Shown here: positions 19,214 to 27,856 of the stretch, in pieces
Layout: the number at the start of each line of letters is the position of its first letter
Position numbering within the stretch: position 1 is the stretch's first letter
NCBI GenBank assembly: GCA_016185305.1
Contig: JACPNV010000031.1
Coordinates: 1 to 64,000, forward strand
DNA length: 64,000 bases
DNA from: Actinomycetota bacterium
Lineage (GTDB): Bacteria > Actinomycetota > Acidimicrobiia > Acidimicrobiales > Acidimicrobilacustridaceae
Direction of reading: 5' to 3'
The notes under the pieces: model-generated
The model's input: only the letters and a program-made list of their open reading frames with translations
Told to the model about the DNA's origin: nothing
The model's database searches: none
Program-made: the position numbers and the translations under genes

Positions 19214-19320
19214 CTCGACCACATCCCCACCTTCCAGTTGGGCCGGATGATGGGATGGCACCTTGGGTGTCCGTCCCAGGTTGCCGGACCCGGTACGCCG
19301 GGCCGCTCGTGATGTCGTGG
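19214..19320 (-). promoter_or_regulatory. SAM riboswitch candidate (SAM-I/IV superfamily)
   Basis: Read on the minus strand, the 280-nt metX leader holds the conserved core of the SAM-I/SAM-IV clan in order. ATCACGAG (19313-19306) is followed by a P2-like hairpin CCCGG-CGTA-CCGGG, then TCCGGCAACC (GGCAACC at 19285-19279). A P3-like hairpin TGGG...CCCA comes next, then AAGGTGCCATCCC (GGTGCCATCCC at 19262-19252), and then a P4-like stem CATC/CCCA with TGGG/GATG. A short P1 can form from CGAC and GTCG. Position directly upstream of metX supports SAM-dependent repression. I cannot tell the exact class or the expression platform; a covariance-model search would settle it. Confidence 0.75.
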
Positions 19321-19362
19321 CTTCAAAGACTACCCGCGGCCTCGGCGCCGAGGTAGCTCAGT

Positions 19363-20226
19363 TCACGAATATTCGACCTCGAGGGCCTGTTGCTCGGGGT
19401 AGCCGACGACATCGGTGAACTGGTCGAAGGAGACGAGCTCGTCGAGGTCGTCACGCATGGAGCCCTTGGCGTGAAGGATTGACAGCGCGTCGGTCATCGC
19501 CCTGGTCGCGGCGAACAACGCGGTGAGCGGCGACACGATGAGATCGAAGCCGAGGTCGTGCAGCTCGCCGGGCGTGCACAGCGGGGTCCTGCCGGTCTCG
19601 ATCATGTTCGCCACGAGCACTCGGTCGGGAAGGGCAGCAGCAATCGCTTCCAGCTCCCCGAGCGACTCAGGCGCCTCGACGAACAGCGCGTCCACGCCGA
19701 GATCGGCCGCCATCCTCACTCGTTCGATCGCTTCGTCGATGCCGAGCGGAGCGCGCGCGTCGGTTCTCGCCGTCACGAACAGGTTCATGCGGTGGTCGAC
19801 AGCTGCGCGCAGCTTCGCCAGCCACTCGTCGCGCTCGACCACCTGCTTGCCGCCCATATGCCCGCACTTCTTGGGCCACACCTGATCTTCGAGGAACAAC
19901 CCGGCGGCACCCGCCTCCTCCCACAGCTCGACGGTGCGGATGGTGTTCAGCGGGTTGCCATAGCCCGTGTCGGCATCGACGACCACCATCAGGTCGGGGT
20001 TGGCGCGGCACACCCGGCGCGCGACCTCGGCCATCTCGGTCTGGGTCAGCAAGCCCGTGTCAGGCCGGCCGAGCAACGTGCCCGACGTGCAGTAGCCGGA
20101 GAGGAACACCGTGTCGAAGCCCGCTCGATGCGCCAACCGCGCCGACAGCGCATCCCACGCTCCCGGCATGACGACCGGTGTGCCTTGCCCGAGGCGCCGT
20201 CGGAGGTCGTCGCCGTCCATGCTCAT
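19363..20226 (-). CDS. Isocitrate lyase / PEP mutase family enzyme
   Basis: This TIM-barrel superfamily cleaves or rearranges C-C or C-P bonds of 2-oxo and hydroxy acids (methylisocitrate lyase, oxaloacetate decarboxylase, PEP mutase). The 287-aa protein has FLSGYCTSGTLLGRPDTGLL, the metal-binding DADTGYGN, and the catalytic loop KKCGH in EDQVWPKKCGHMGGK, followed by TARTDAR. The loop and length fit the methylisocitrate-lyase/oxaloacetate-decarboxylase side better than PEP mutase, but the substrate is not certain. ATG 20226 overlaps the stop of the upstream methyltransferase as ATGA, which fixes the start and implies coupled translation. Confidence 0.85.
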   Translation of the reverse strand: MSMDGDDLRRRLGQGTPVVMPGAWDALSARLAHRAGFDTVFLSGYCTSGTLLGRPDTGLLTQTEMAEVARRVCRANPDLMVVVDADTGYGNPLNTIRTVELWEEAGAAGLFLEDQVWPKKCGHMGGKQVVERDEWLAKLRAAVDHRMNLFVTARTDARAPLGIDEAIERVRMAADLGVDALFVEAPESLGELEAIAAALPDRVLVANMIETGRTPLCTPGELHDLGFDLIVSPLTALFAATRAMTDALSILHAKGSMRDDLDELVSFDQFTDVVGYPEQQALEVEYS

Positions 20227-22067
20227 GCTCGTGACGTTACGCGCCGGCGAGGCAGGCGGCGCAACCACCACGCGAGCACGTCGTCGCCGTCGACCGTGTA
20301 CGCGTCGCACATGACACGGCCGAGCGCTTGCAGCGCGCCCCGAGAGGCTTCCTCGCTGTCGGCTCGGGACACCTCGCGAGCGAGTGCTGCGCCCTGATCC
20401 CAGAGCTCGTCGTGGGTGGGAGTCGGCAACGAGAGCACGTCTCGAGCCGCGAGCTTGATGGCGTCAGCCGAGAGGGCCCCACCCGCGAAGTTGGCCCACG
20501 CCCACGCGCTGACAGGCGGCGCCAGGGCGACCGCCGCTGCATGCCACACGCGGCCGGGATCGTGCGGCACGAGCGCGATGACCGGCACCGAGGGGTACCA
20601 CTCCCCGCGCTCGTCGACCGCGGCTTCGAGCACCCTGGTCTGGGTGGCGATCAACACCTTGGGCACGAGGAGATCGGACGCCCACGCCCGCAACCGGTCG
20701 TCGAGCTCGTCGAGGCAGACGGCCGGTTCGAGCCATCGCTCGCCGGCGAACTTGGTCGGACGCTCGCCCCACATGGTCCGGCCGGGGTCGATGAGCCCGG
20801 CCGTCACCAGCCGGCACGTTCGAGAAGTCGACGGGTCGGCGTCACCCTCCTCGAGGACATGCCCGACGAGGCCGTAGTACTGGTCGCGGAAGCCAGCCGT
20901 CGCGCGGCACCAGCCCTCGAGCGTGCCTCGGGACACGATCGTCACGGGCGGCACGCCGAAGAGGTCGGCGACCAAAGGCGACCACGTCGTCAGGCAGGCA
21001 GGTTCGCCGCGGCGCCACGGCCTCGGGTCACGCGGTTCGAACGCCTCGCCCTCGAACCGCCGCAGCGGCGCACCGGTGCCGCCCGAGCCGTTGGACGAGG
21101 CCGGAAGCTCGAGCACCGGCGCGCACACGCGGACGCCAGCATCGAACGCGAGGTCGGGGCAATGCCAAAGCGCGATGAGCGTGGCATGCCTGAGGACGTG
21201 CTCGCGGGCGGCCGCCGCGTCGCGCGCCATGAGGAAAGGCAGCGGTTGCAGCAGCGCGGCCCTGCCCCCCGGCCGGGTCAGTTCGACGGCGTGAACCAGG
21301 AACAGCGTTGCGGTGTCGGCGTAGGCCTGCACCGCAGACCCGAAACGGCGGCGCAGACGATCGATGTCGAGGGGCGATCGGGCCGTCGACGTGCCGAGTT
21401 GGTTCTGGAACGGCGGGTTCCCGATCACGGCGTCGAAGCGGTCGGGAGCGGCAGGTCCAGCCGGCCGTTGATCGCGCAACGAGTCGCCGACCGCGATGTT
21501 CGCGGACCCGACCGGGGCACCCCGCACCACGGCCCAGAGACACAGCGCCGCTTCGGCTACCGCAGCCGCCAGCGGATCGATGTCCACGCCCCACAGGACG
21601 TCTTCGACGATCTGGTGGGGAGGAAGGCCGCGTGCGTCGAGGTGCCGCGCCGCCGCGAGCAGGAAGGCGCCCCCGCCGCACGCGGGATCGCAAACGGTCG
21701 GGCGTTTCGCCGAGCCACCCTCGATGTGCTCGAGCGCCAGCTCGGTCAACGGCATGGTGATGGCGGCAGGCGTGTAGAAGACGCCGCGCCGGTGGCGGTG
21801 CGCTCGCGCCAACAGCGCCTCGTGCACGCGGCCGAGCGTGTCGGGCCACCCCTCGGGCGCGCCGTCAGGAGCTGCAACCGCCGGGATAGGCACCCCACTC
21901 GCGCCGGCGAGCTCGTGCAGGCGAAGGTTCTGCGGCGCCGCCCCGAGCGACGAGGTGCAGGCGTCGAACAGCCCCGCCAGAGATGCCGCCGGAGCATCAG
22001 GCCGCGGCTCAGCGAGGAAGGCTTCGGCGTCGATGGCGGCGAGCCTACCGGCGCGCCAACCAGTCAG
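20223..22067 (-). CDS. Solitary N6-adenine DNA methyltransferase (Eco57I/TaqI-like)
   Basis: The protein has a region leading into RRGVFYTPAAIT, SAM motif I DPACGGGAFLLAA, and catalytic motif IV NPPF (DAVIGNPPFQNQL). A long C-terminal part with TaqI-like specificity-region features follows (SRGTLEGWCRATAGFRDQYYGLVG, LVPKVLIATQTRVLEA). Family members modify adenine; several are fused or paired with a nuclease, but none is next to this gene. No ATG or GTG precedes the conserved part in frame. The only option near the upstream stop is CTG 22067, which overlaps that stop; GTG 21893 would remove about 58 coding-like residues. The start is therefore unresolved. The stop overlaps the next gene as ATGA. 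Confidence 0.85.
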   Translation of the reverse strand: MTGWRAGRLAAIDAEAFLAEPRPDAPAASLAGLFDACTSSLGAAPQNLRLHELAGASGVPIPAVAAPDGAPEGWPDTLGRVHEALLARAHRHRRGVFYTPAAITMPLTELALEHIEGGSAKRPTVCDPACGGGAFLLAAARHLDARGLPPHQIVEDVLWGVDIDPLAAAVAEAALCLWAVVRGAPVGSANIAVGDSLRDQRPAGPAAPDRFDAVIGNPPFQNQLGTSTARSPLDIDRLRRRFGSAVQAYADTATLFLVHAVELTRPGGRAALLQPLPFLMARDAAAAREHVLRHATLIALWHCPDLAFDAGVRVCAPVLELPASSNGSGGTGAPLRRFEGEAFEPRDPRPWRRGEPACLTTWSPLVADLFGVPPVTIVSRGTLEGWCRATAGFRDQYYGLVGHVLEEGDADPSTSRTCRLVTAGLIDPGRTMWGERPTKFAGERWLEPAVCLDELDDRLRAWASDLLVPKVLIATQTRVLEAAVDERGEWYPSVPVIALVPHDPGRVWHAAAVALAPPVSAWAWANFAGGALSADAIKLAARDVLSLPTPTHDELWDQGAALAREVSRADSEEASRGALQALGRVMCDAYTVDGDDVLAWWLRRLPRRRVTSRA

Positions 22068-23734
22068 TTGTCGACGACGATCTCGGCTTGGTACCGGCCA
22101 CCGCCCGCACCCACACAGGTCAGCGAGTAGGTAGCGCCGTTCCCAGCGACGTCGCGGATGACGATCTGCTGGCTGGCGCCCGGGTTCAGCGAGCCCTGAC
22201 CCGGCTCGACCCGCGGCCCGGTGGTGCTGCAGTTGAACTCGCCGGCACCTCCACCCGAGTTCGAAGCAGAGATGGAGATCGAACCGAACTTCCGCAGCCG
22301 GAGGGGGGATGCCGGGCCGAAGAAGTTGATCGCGGCCGGGGCGGCCAGCGTCGTCTGCGGTTGGCTGAACGGTGTTGTGTTCGGCGTGTTCGGGATCGTC
22401 ACGGTCGCGCGCGGCGTCGAGGGCACCGTCGTCGCGGTCGTGACCGCTGAGCTCGCCGGCTCGGTGCTCGCCGTCGTGTCGGTCGATTCGGTGGACGGCA
22501 CGGTCGTCGTCGCCTCCGACGGTGAAGGAGTGGTGGTGGTGGTCGCCGCCTTCGCGGGGTTGCTTGCGTCTTTCTTCGCGGGTATGGCCGTGCTCGACGG
22601 GGAGGTCGCGACATCGTTGCCGCCCCCGCCGCGGGTCAGCGCGAACGCGATGGCGCCGATCAGCAGCAGACCGACGACGACCACGGCGGCGATGAGCGGG
22701 CCGCGGCTGCCCCTTGCACTGGATTCGACGGGGCCCGTGCCGTACGGCATCGACTGTGCGGTCGTGCCGACGAGCCCCGGCGGCACGTCGATGCCGCCGG
22801 CCTCGCCGGGTTCGGCTTCTGGAACCACGGCCCAGGCGGCCGCCGGTGCTTCGGCGGCGCTCGCCGCCGCCTGCTCGCCCGCGATGGCGCCCGCGGCCCC
22901 GACCGCGCCGCCCGCGAGCGCAGCGCCGGCTGCCGGTGACTTGCCGTTGCCGCCCGGCTTCTCGGGTGCGTCTTGGGACTCGTCGACACCCGCACCATGA
23001 GCGTTGCCGACCATCGGCTCGGAGACGGCCCACGAGCCCTCGGCGGGTGGGGGGAGCGGCTCGGCCATCGTCGGATCGGCGTACAGCACCGCGGCCGGTT
23101 CGCTCGGCGGCGTGGGCTCGGACTCGGGCGTCTTCGCCTCCGCGACCAGACCGGACAGCGGCGCGAGCTGTGCGGTCGTGCTGGGGTCGAACTGGCCAGG
23201 AGCCTGCCCCGCCGGCGAACCCTGGCCGGCAGCTTCTGGTCCCGGCAGGTCGGTTCCGGCCGCGGCTGATGTTCCGGCCTTCTCTTCGGCCGCGGCAACC
23301 TCCGCGACGGACTCGACGCCGGCTGCCGCTTCGCCCCGGTCTTCGAGCGCGGATGCAGCCGGGTCGATGATGAGCTCGGGCTGCTTTCGCGGTTCTTGCC
23401 CCGGAACGACCGCAGGCTGCTCGTCCATCTCGACGAGCTCGTCGAGCATGCCGTCGTCTTCGTCCTCGTCTCCGTCCATGGCGACGGGTGTGCCGCACTC
23501 ACCGCAAAACGACGCGCCGGACGGCAGCAACGCACCGCAGGCGCCGCATGCGTATTGGATCTCCATCGCGTCGGGCACGTCATCGATGGCGACGCCATCC
23601 GATTCGACCATGGCCGTCGACTCGCCGCCCTCCCGGGGGGGTTTGGCTCCCGGGCGGCCCAACGAGAAGAGCGTGCGAGGAGCCTTCACTCCCCCTCTGT
23701 CGTTGCCTTCCGCACTCATCGTCTTGCGTCCCAT
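22064..23734 (-). CDS. Zinc-ribbon membrane protein with extracellular Ig-like domain
   Basis: The 556-aa protein begins with a basic segment, then a zinc ribbon (CGACGALLPSGASFCGECG). About 240 residues rich in Glu, Ala and Pro (cytoplasmic, probably disordered) precede one transmembrane helix (GPLIAAVVVVGLLLIGAIAFAL). A Thr/Ser/Pro-rich stalk then leads to a C-terminal beta-rich domain of about 90 residues with two cysteines (EFNCSTTGP, SLTCVGAGGG), which looks like an Ig-like fold stabilised by a disulfide. The topology suggests a cytoplasmic zinc sensor or scaffold linked to an outside binding domain. That is inference; no homologue of known function is recognised. A second Met at 23719 is an alternative start. 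Confidence 0.78.
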   Translation of the reverse strand: MGRKTMSAEGNDRGGVKAPRTLFSLGRPGAKPPREGGESTAMVESDGVAIDDVPDAMEIQYACGACGALLPSGASFCGECGTPVAMDGDEDEDDGMLDELVEMDEQPAVVPGQEPRKQPELIIDPAASALEDRGEAAAGVESVAEVAAAEEKAGTSAAAGTDLPGPEAAGQGSPAGQAPGQFDPSTTAQLAPLSGLVAEAKTPESEPTPPSEPAAVLYADPTMAEPLPPPAEGSWAVSEPMVGNAHGAGVDESQDAPEKPGGNGKSPAAGAALAGGAVGAAGAIAGEQAAASAAEAPAAAWAVVPEAEPGEAGGIDVPPGLVGTTAQSMPYGTGPVESSARGSRGPLIAAVVVVGLLLIGAIAFALTRGGGGNDVATSPSSTAIPAKKDASNPAKAATTTTTPSPSEATTTVPSTESTDTTASTEPASSAVTTATTVPSTPRATVTIPNTPNTTPFSQPQTTLAAPAAINFFGPASPLRLRKFGSISISASNSGGGAGEFNCSTTGPRVEPGQGSLNPGASQQIVIRDVAGNGATYSLTCVGAGGGRYQAEIVVDN

Positions 23735-23888
23735 CCCCGATCCAGCCTATGGCTGTGGTCTGCCGTGTTCGCTGAGTATGCACCCCGAACGCGACGAACG
23801 CGCCGCGCCCGCGGGCTTCCCTACCTGTCGGCAAGAACCACCCTGGTCTGGAGGTTTGTCACCGGCAATTCTCGGATCGGCTCGTCGA

Positions 23889-25118
23889 TCACCGCGCCGC
23901 GGCCTTGACCTCGGCGTCGACCAGCGTGGCGACGAGCTCGTCGAGCGCGACCGCCCGGCCCGGCCCACCCGATACCTCGACGGCCAACGAGACGTACCGA
24001 CCGAGGGTTTGCTCGCTGAGTTGGCGGAACACGTACTGCCCGACCGTGTCAACGCCAGGCGCCCCTACCGCCAGCACTTTGATGCCTGCAGCCTGCGCCG
24101 AGCGCAGCGCTTGGGCGTAACCGAGCTCGTAGTCGGCATGAGCGGGGGCATCACCGACCAGCACGACCAGCTTCGCGGTCGCGTCGTTCCTCCAACTGGG
24201 CTTCGCCACCGCGTCGCGGAGGCCGGTTGCGAGGTCTTCAGGCGTGTCGCCACCGCCGTCGGCGACGACCTCGCCGAGGGCAGCCGAGAACGCCGATGCG
24301 TCGCTGGTCAGATCGAACGTGCGGGTTCCGAACAGGTCGCCCCGATCGCGGTAGAGCGTGAGGCCGAACCGCGGGTTCGCGCCGCCGGCCCGGACCTTGG
24401 ACACGATCGAGGCCACGTTGGCCTTGAGGCGATCGATCTCGTCCGCCATGCTGGCGGTCGCGTCGAGCAGGAACAAGACGTCGACCGCGATCGGGTTGGC
24501 TGCGGCGCGGACAGCCCCGTCCAGGGTCACGGTCACCGCCGCCTGGTCACGGCGCAGGGTGGCTTTCGCGATCGACGAGCCGTAGGCGGCCGTGACCGTG
24601 AAGTCGGCCGGCTGCTCGGGGAAGAACAGGGCGCGACCGCCGGCGTAGGTGCGAAGGGACGCGACGTTGCGGCCGGATTCGTCGGTGATCATCAGGTCGG
24701 CACCGAACACGGCCCCGCCCGTGGCGTCCTGCACCGTGATGACCCGCCGGTTCGCGGTGAAGGTGTCATCGACTGCGGCATCGGGATACGCCCCCGCGAA
24801 CTCCGAGACATAGCCCTGGTACTCGTTCCACTGTTCGTTGTCGTCAACGCTCGCCGCGAGATACGGAACCGGCTGGCTGGGCTGGTTGCGCTGGATGGTC
24901 GGGCCGCCCCCGGCGCCGGCCCGACTCTTCGCGGTCCGCGGACCGTCTGACCAGGTACACCTTCCACCGGGGCAGTCCCATCGTCGCCCGGTGCCGCCGG
25001 CGGCCGTGCCGCCCGACTCCTTGCTGGCCGACGTCGGCGATCCGGCGGCGCACGCGGCAAGCCCCAGCGCCATCACGCTCACCAACGAGATCCCCGCCAT
25101 CGCCTTCGACCTCCCCAT
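23889..25118 (-). CDS. VWA-domain lipoprotein
   Basis: ATG 25118 gives a lipoprotein signal (SLVSVMALGLAACAAG) with the lipobox cysteine. The middle contains an Ig/SdrD-like segment (ITVQDATGGAVFGADLMI). The C-terminal 200 residues form a von Willebrand A domain with a MIDAS motif of the DxTxS type (FLLDATASMADE), plus the following threonine (GGGDTPEDLA) and aspartate (VLVGDAPAHAD). VWA domains bind protein ligands through a metal ion. The protein should sit on the outer face of the membrane and need Lgt, which is encoded 7 kb away. No partner is obvious; the next gene upstream encodes a membrane protein. Confidence 0.85.
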   Translation of the reverse strand: MGRSKAMAGISLVSVMALGLAACAAGSPTSASKESGGTAAGGTGRRWDCPGGRCTWSDGPRTAKSRAGAGGGPTIQRNQPSQPVPYLAASVDDNEQWNEYQGYVSEFAGAYPDAAVDDTFTANRRVITVQDATGGAVFGADLMITDESGRNVASLRTYAGGRALFFPEQPADFTVTAAYGSSIAKATLRRDQAAVTVTLDGAVRAAANPIAVDVLFLLDATASMADEIDRLKANVASIVSKVRAGGANPRFGLTLYRDRGDLFGTRTFDLTSDASAFSAALGEVVADGGGDTPEDLATGLRDAVAKPSWRNDATAKLVVLVGDAPAHADYELGYAQALRSAQAAGIKVLAVGAPGVDTVGQYVFRQLSEQTLGRYVSLAVEVSGGPGRAVALDELVATLVDAEVKAAAR

Positions 25119-25183
25119 CGGCGCCCTCCTGTTGTGACCCGCCGTATCCGACGAGCTCCGGGCACCCATGGTTCCCGAAGATC

Positions 25184-26266
25184 TCAGGACGGGGGGATCG
25201 CGAGGCTGGCCGCCACCTTGGGCCGGCGCAACTTCCAGATGAACCCGTCATAGAACACGTGCAGCCCGCCGAGGGTGAAGAACACCACGGCGTAGAGCAC
25301 GGGCGAGCCGCGCCACTCGAGCAGGCTGACGATGCCGGTCACGATGCCGAGGTAGATGGCGAAGAAGCCGAGCCGGCCGGGCCGGGCGCGCACAGCCCGG
25401 CCGAGCGGTGACCGGCCACCGGTCACGGGGTCGCCGTAGCGGCGGCCGAGGCTCTGGTGGACGATGGCGAAGTACTCCACGGCGTGCGCCCCGACATACC
25501 CCATGATCCCGGCGATCGGGTCGATGAGGATCACGACGAACAGCACCGCCGTCGACCCGAGATAGAGCCATTTCACCGGGTTCACCGTGCCGCCGGCGTT
25601 CACCGTGCGCCGCTCGTCGAACAACCATCGCACCAGCAGGCCCATCGAGACGAGCACGACGGGCAGCACGAGCCAGCCGGCAACGGGGCGGAGGCTCGCG
25701 AGGAGCTCGACGCCTCGCGAGTTGTTGTCGCCGAGGCTCACCGTTGCGAGGCGGTCGGGTGTCTGGGCATCGGCGGCAACCCAGACCAGACCGATCCCGA
25801 GCCAGGAGAACAGCAGGAGCTTCTCGACCAGCCCGTCGTGCTGGCTCACCTTGCGACCGTAGATGCGGGTGATGCCGTAGCGCTGCATCAAGGTGTGCTC
25901 GGCGTTCCACAGCCCGCCGGCGACCGCGAGCAGCACGACCGAAACGTTGGAGGCGACGAGCACGGCGACCGCGAAGACCAGCGGGCTCCACGTGAAGATG
26001 GCGCGCCGCAACCGGAACTGCTCCGTGTCGCCGTACACCAGCGCGATCGTCAACGGTTGGTGTGCGAAGGACAGCAGGAACACACCCGTGACGAAGAGAT
26101 CGAGCGAGCCACGACTCGGCTCGAGTCGATGGGCGACGAGGGCGAACGGGACCCAGCACAAGGCGATCAAGACGTCGACCGCGGGCCGATGGATCCAAGC
26201 GGCGCGCACCGCGGCGGCGTGGTCGACGGTGGTGGTGTTCTCGGCGGATCTTGACTGTGTGATCAC
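25184..26266 (-). CDS. Multi-pass membrane protein, function unknown
   Basis: The 360-aa protein has about eight to nine hydrophobic helices. Conserved-looking polar motifs lie in or near them: FAHQPLTIALVYGD, GLWNAEHTLMQRYGITRIYGRK, VGAHAVEYFAIVHQSLGRRYGD and GGLHVFYDGFIWK. The spaced histidines (NAEHT, GAHAVEY, VHQS, LHVFYD) resemble a metal-binding membrane oxygenase such as the Brp/Blh carotenoid family, but this is a loose pattern and I do not assign an activity. The start is ATG 26266. It ends 66 bp before the VWA lipoprotein gene on the same strand. Confidence 0.75.
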   Translation of the reverse strand: MITQSRSAENTTTVDHAAAVRAAWIHRPAVDVLIALCWVPFALVAHRLEPSRGSLDLFVTGVFLLSFAHQPLTIALVYGDTEQFRLRRAIFTWSPLVFAVAVLVASNVSVVLLAVAGGLWNAEHTLMQRYGITRIYGRKVSQHDGLVEKLLLFSWLGIGLVWVAADAQTPDRLATVSLGDNNSRGVELLASLRPVAGWLVLPVVLVSMGLLVRWLFDERRTVNAGGTVNPVKWLYLGSTAVLFVVILIDPIAGIMGYVGAHAVEYFAIVHQSLGRRYGDPVTGGRSPLGRAVRARPGRLGFFAIYLGIVTGIVSLLEWRGSPVLYAVVFFTLGGLHVFYDGFIWKLRRPKVAASLAIPPS

Positions 26267-26323
26267 CTGACCCCTTCGGTCGGCCGTCGGTCAATCCGTC
26301 GGGTCAATGTAGGGGATCGGCGG

Positions 26324-26821
26324 TCAGCTCGCCTGAGGAAGGTTCTCCTCGATCAGCTTCGCGATGCGCTCGTCGTCGGGCTCGGTCTGGGGTCGGAACC
26401 GACCGACGATCTCGCCGTCGGGTGCAACCACGAACTTCTCGAAGTTCCACGTGATGTCGCCGGCCGGTTTGCCGCTGCTGTAGTCGACGGCGGTGAGCGC
26501 CGCGTAGAGCGGATGGCGGTCGTCGCCGTTCACGTCGATCTTCTCCGAGAGCGGGAAGTCGACGCCATAGGTCGTCGAGCAGAACTCCTTGATCTCCTCG
26601 GGTGTGCCCGGCTCTTGACCGAGGAACTGGTTGCAGGGGATGCCGATCACGGTGAAGGCTTCGTCGCCGTACTTGTCGTGCAGCTTCACGAGCCCCTCGT
26701 ATTGCGGGGTCAGCCCGCAGCGCGACGCGACGTTGACGACGAGCGACACCTTTCCCTTCTGCGCGGCGAGCAGACCCGGACTTCCGTCCAGACCATCGAT
26801 CGAGATGTCGTAGATCGACAT
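26324..26821 (-). CDS. Glutathione peroxidase-family thiol peroxidase
   Basis: Proteins of this family reduce hydroperoxides. The 165-aa sequence has the peroxidatic Cys in NVASRCGLTPQY (Cys, not selenocysteine), the Gln of GIPCNQFLGQEPG, and the Trp/Asn of ITWNFEKFVV, completing the catalytic tetrad. A cysteine further on (IKEFCSTTYG) could be a resolving residue, which in bacteria usually means reduction by thioredoxin rather than glutathione. The start at ATG 26821 is supported by a GGGAGG site 9 nt upstream. The gene is divergent from the dioxygenase gene, with a 131-bp intergenic region. Confidence 0.92.
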   Translation of the reverse strand: MSIYDISIDGLDGSPGLLAAQKGKVSLVVNVASRCGLTPQYEGLVKLHDKYGDEAFTVIGIPCNQFLGQEPGTPEEIKEFCSTTYGVDFPLSEKIDVNGDDRHPLYAALTAVDYSSGKPAGDITWNFEKFVVAPDGEIVGRFRPQTEPDDERIAKLIEENLPQAS

Positions 26822-26952
26822 GGTGTTCCTCCCGTGATCGTTCCGCGTCCATGCGGCCCGCACGCACGCTATCGGGGTGCGCGACGAAAACGGCCGGTAG
26901 CCGGTGGGCCAGTACGATGACGGGCGCTGCGGGATCCACGAGGGGACATGCC

Positions 26953-27774
26953 ATGGCCAGCACGCACACGACGGACATCGACGTCAAAGCGCACGCGCGC
27001 CGGATCGCGGACGAGGGCTACACGATCATCGAGCGCGCCATCGAGCCCGAGCTCATAGACGGCTTGCACGCTGACCTGCTCCGCCTCGAGCGCGAGATGC
27101 AGATCAAGCCGGCGACCAACGACTTCGAGGGCAGCCACACCGTCCGCATCTACAACCTCCTCGTCCATGGCAAGCGCTTCGAGCAGATCCCGGTGCATCC
27201 GAACGTCCTTCCCCTCGTCGAGCGCGTGCTCGACCCCGGGTGCCTCATCTCCTCGCTCTCGTCGATCAGCATCGACCCCGGCGAGACCGCGCAGCCGATC
27301 CACGCCGACGATCAGCTCATCCCGCTGCCCAAGCCCCACCCGGCGACCGTGTGCAACACCATGTGGGCGCTGACCGACTTCACCGCAGCAAACGGCGCCA
27401 CCCGCATCATCCCCGGCACGCACCTCTCTGACCAGAGCCCCGACTACTTCGGCACCTACGACTCGATGCCGGCCGAGATGGCCAAAGGCAGCGTGATGGT
27501 CTGGCACGGAAGCCTGTGGCATGGCGGCGGCGCCAACACCTCGGGCGAGCGGCGAGTCGGCATCGCCATGAACTACTGCGCGGGCTACATCCGCCAGCAA
27601 GAGAACCAGCAACTCGGCATCTCGACCGACCTCGTGAAGACGTTCGAGCCGCGGCTGCGCGAGCTCGTCGGCTACAGCGTCTACAACGCGCTGATCGGCC
27701 ACATCGACAAGCGCAACCCGTCGTTCCTCCTCGACGAGTCCGGCGATCACCACATGGTCTGGGATGTGAGCTAG
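26953..27774 (+). CDS. Phytanoyl-CoA dioxygenase (PhyH) family Fe(II)/2-oxoglutarate oxygenase
   Basis: PhyH-type enzymes hydroxylate a carbon next to a carboxyl or thioester, or other substrates, using Fe(II), O2 and 2-oxoglutarate. The metal triad is visible: HxD in QPIHADDQ and the distal His in HGSLWHGGGANTS, followed by the Arg that binds 2-oxoglutarate (GERRVGIAMNY). Length (273 aa) is typical. AGGGGAC lies just before ATG 26953. It is the first of four plus-strand genes that continue with a kinase, an acyl-CoA ligase and a ThDP lyase. This context favours an acyl-CoA 2-hydroxylase role, but PhyH proteins are diverse and the substrate is not readable. Confidence 0.88.
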   Translation: MASTHTTDIDVKAHARRIADEGYTIIERAIEPELIDGLHADLLRLEREMQIKPATNDFEGSHTVRIYNLLVHGKRFEQIPVHPNVLPLVERVLDPGCLISSLSSISIDPGETAQPIHADDQLIPLPKPHPATVCNTMWALTDFTAANGATRIIPGTHLSDQSPDYFGTYDSMPAEMAKGSVMVWHGSLWHGGGANTSGERRVGIAMNYCAGYIRQQENQQLGISTDLVKTFEPRLRELVGYSVYNALIGHIDKRNPSFLLDESGDHHMVWDVS

Positions 27775-27856
27775 GGATGCGCGTAGCGCTCGCCGGTTCG
27801 CGGCATGCTGTGGGCTGCACACGGAGCAGGCGCATGAGCAGCGGGCACCACCAGCG

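Noticed and set aside
20328-22130. 600-codon plus-strand frame opposite the adenine methyltransferase
   Set aside because: The minus strand carries intact methyltransferase motifs; the plus frame is Arg/Gly-rich without any family pattern.
22068-23498. N-terminal extension of the methyltransferase open frame up to 23498
   Set aside because: This part is a frame shadow of the zinc-ribbon/Ig-like gene, which has a clear ribbon, membrane helix and cysteine-bearing end in the other frame.
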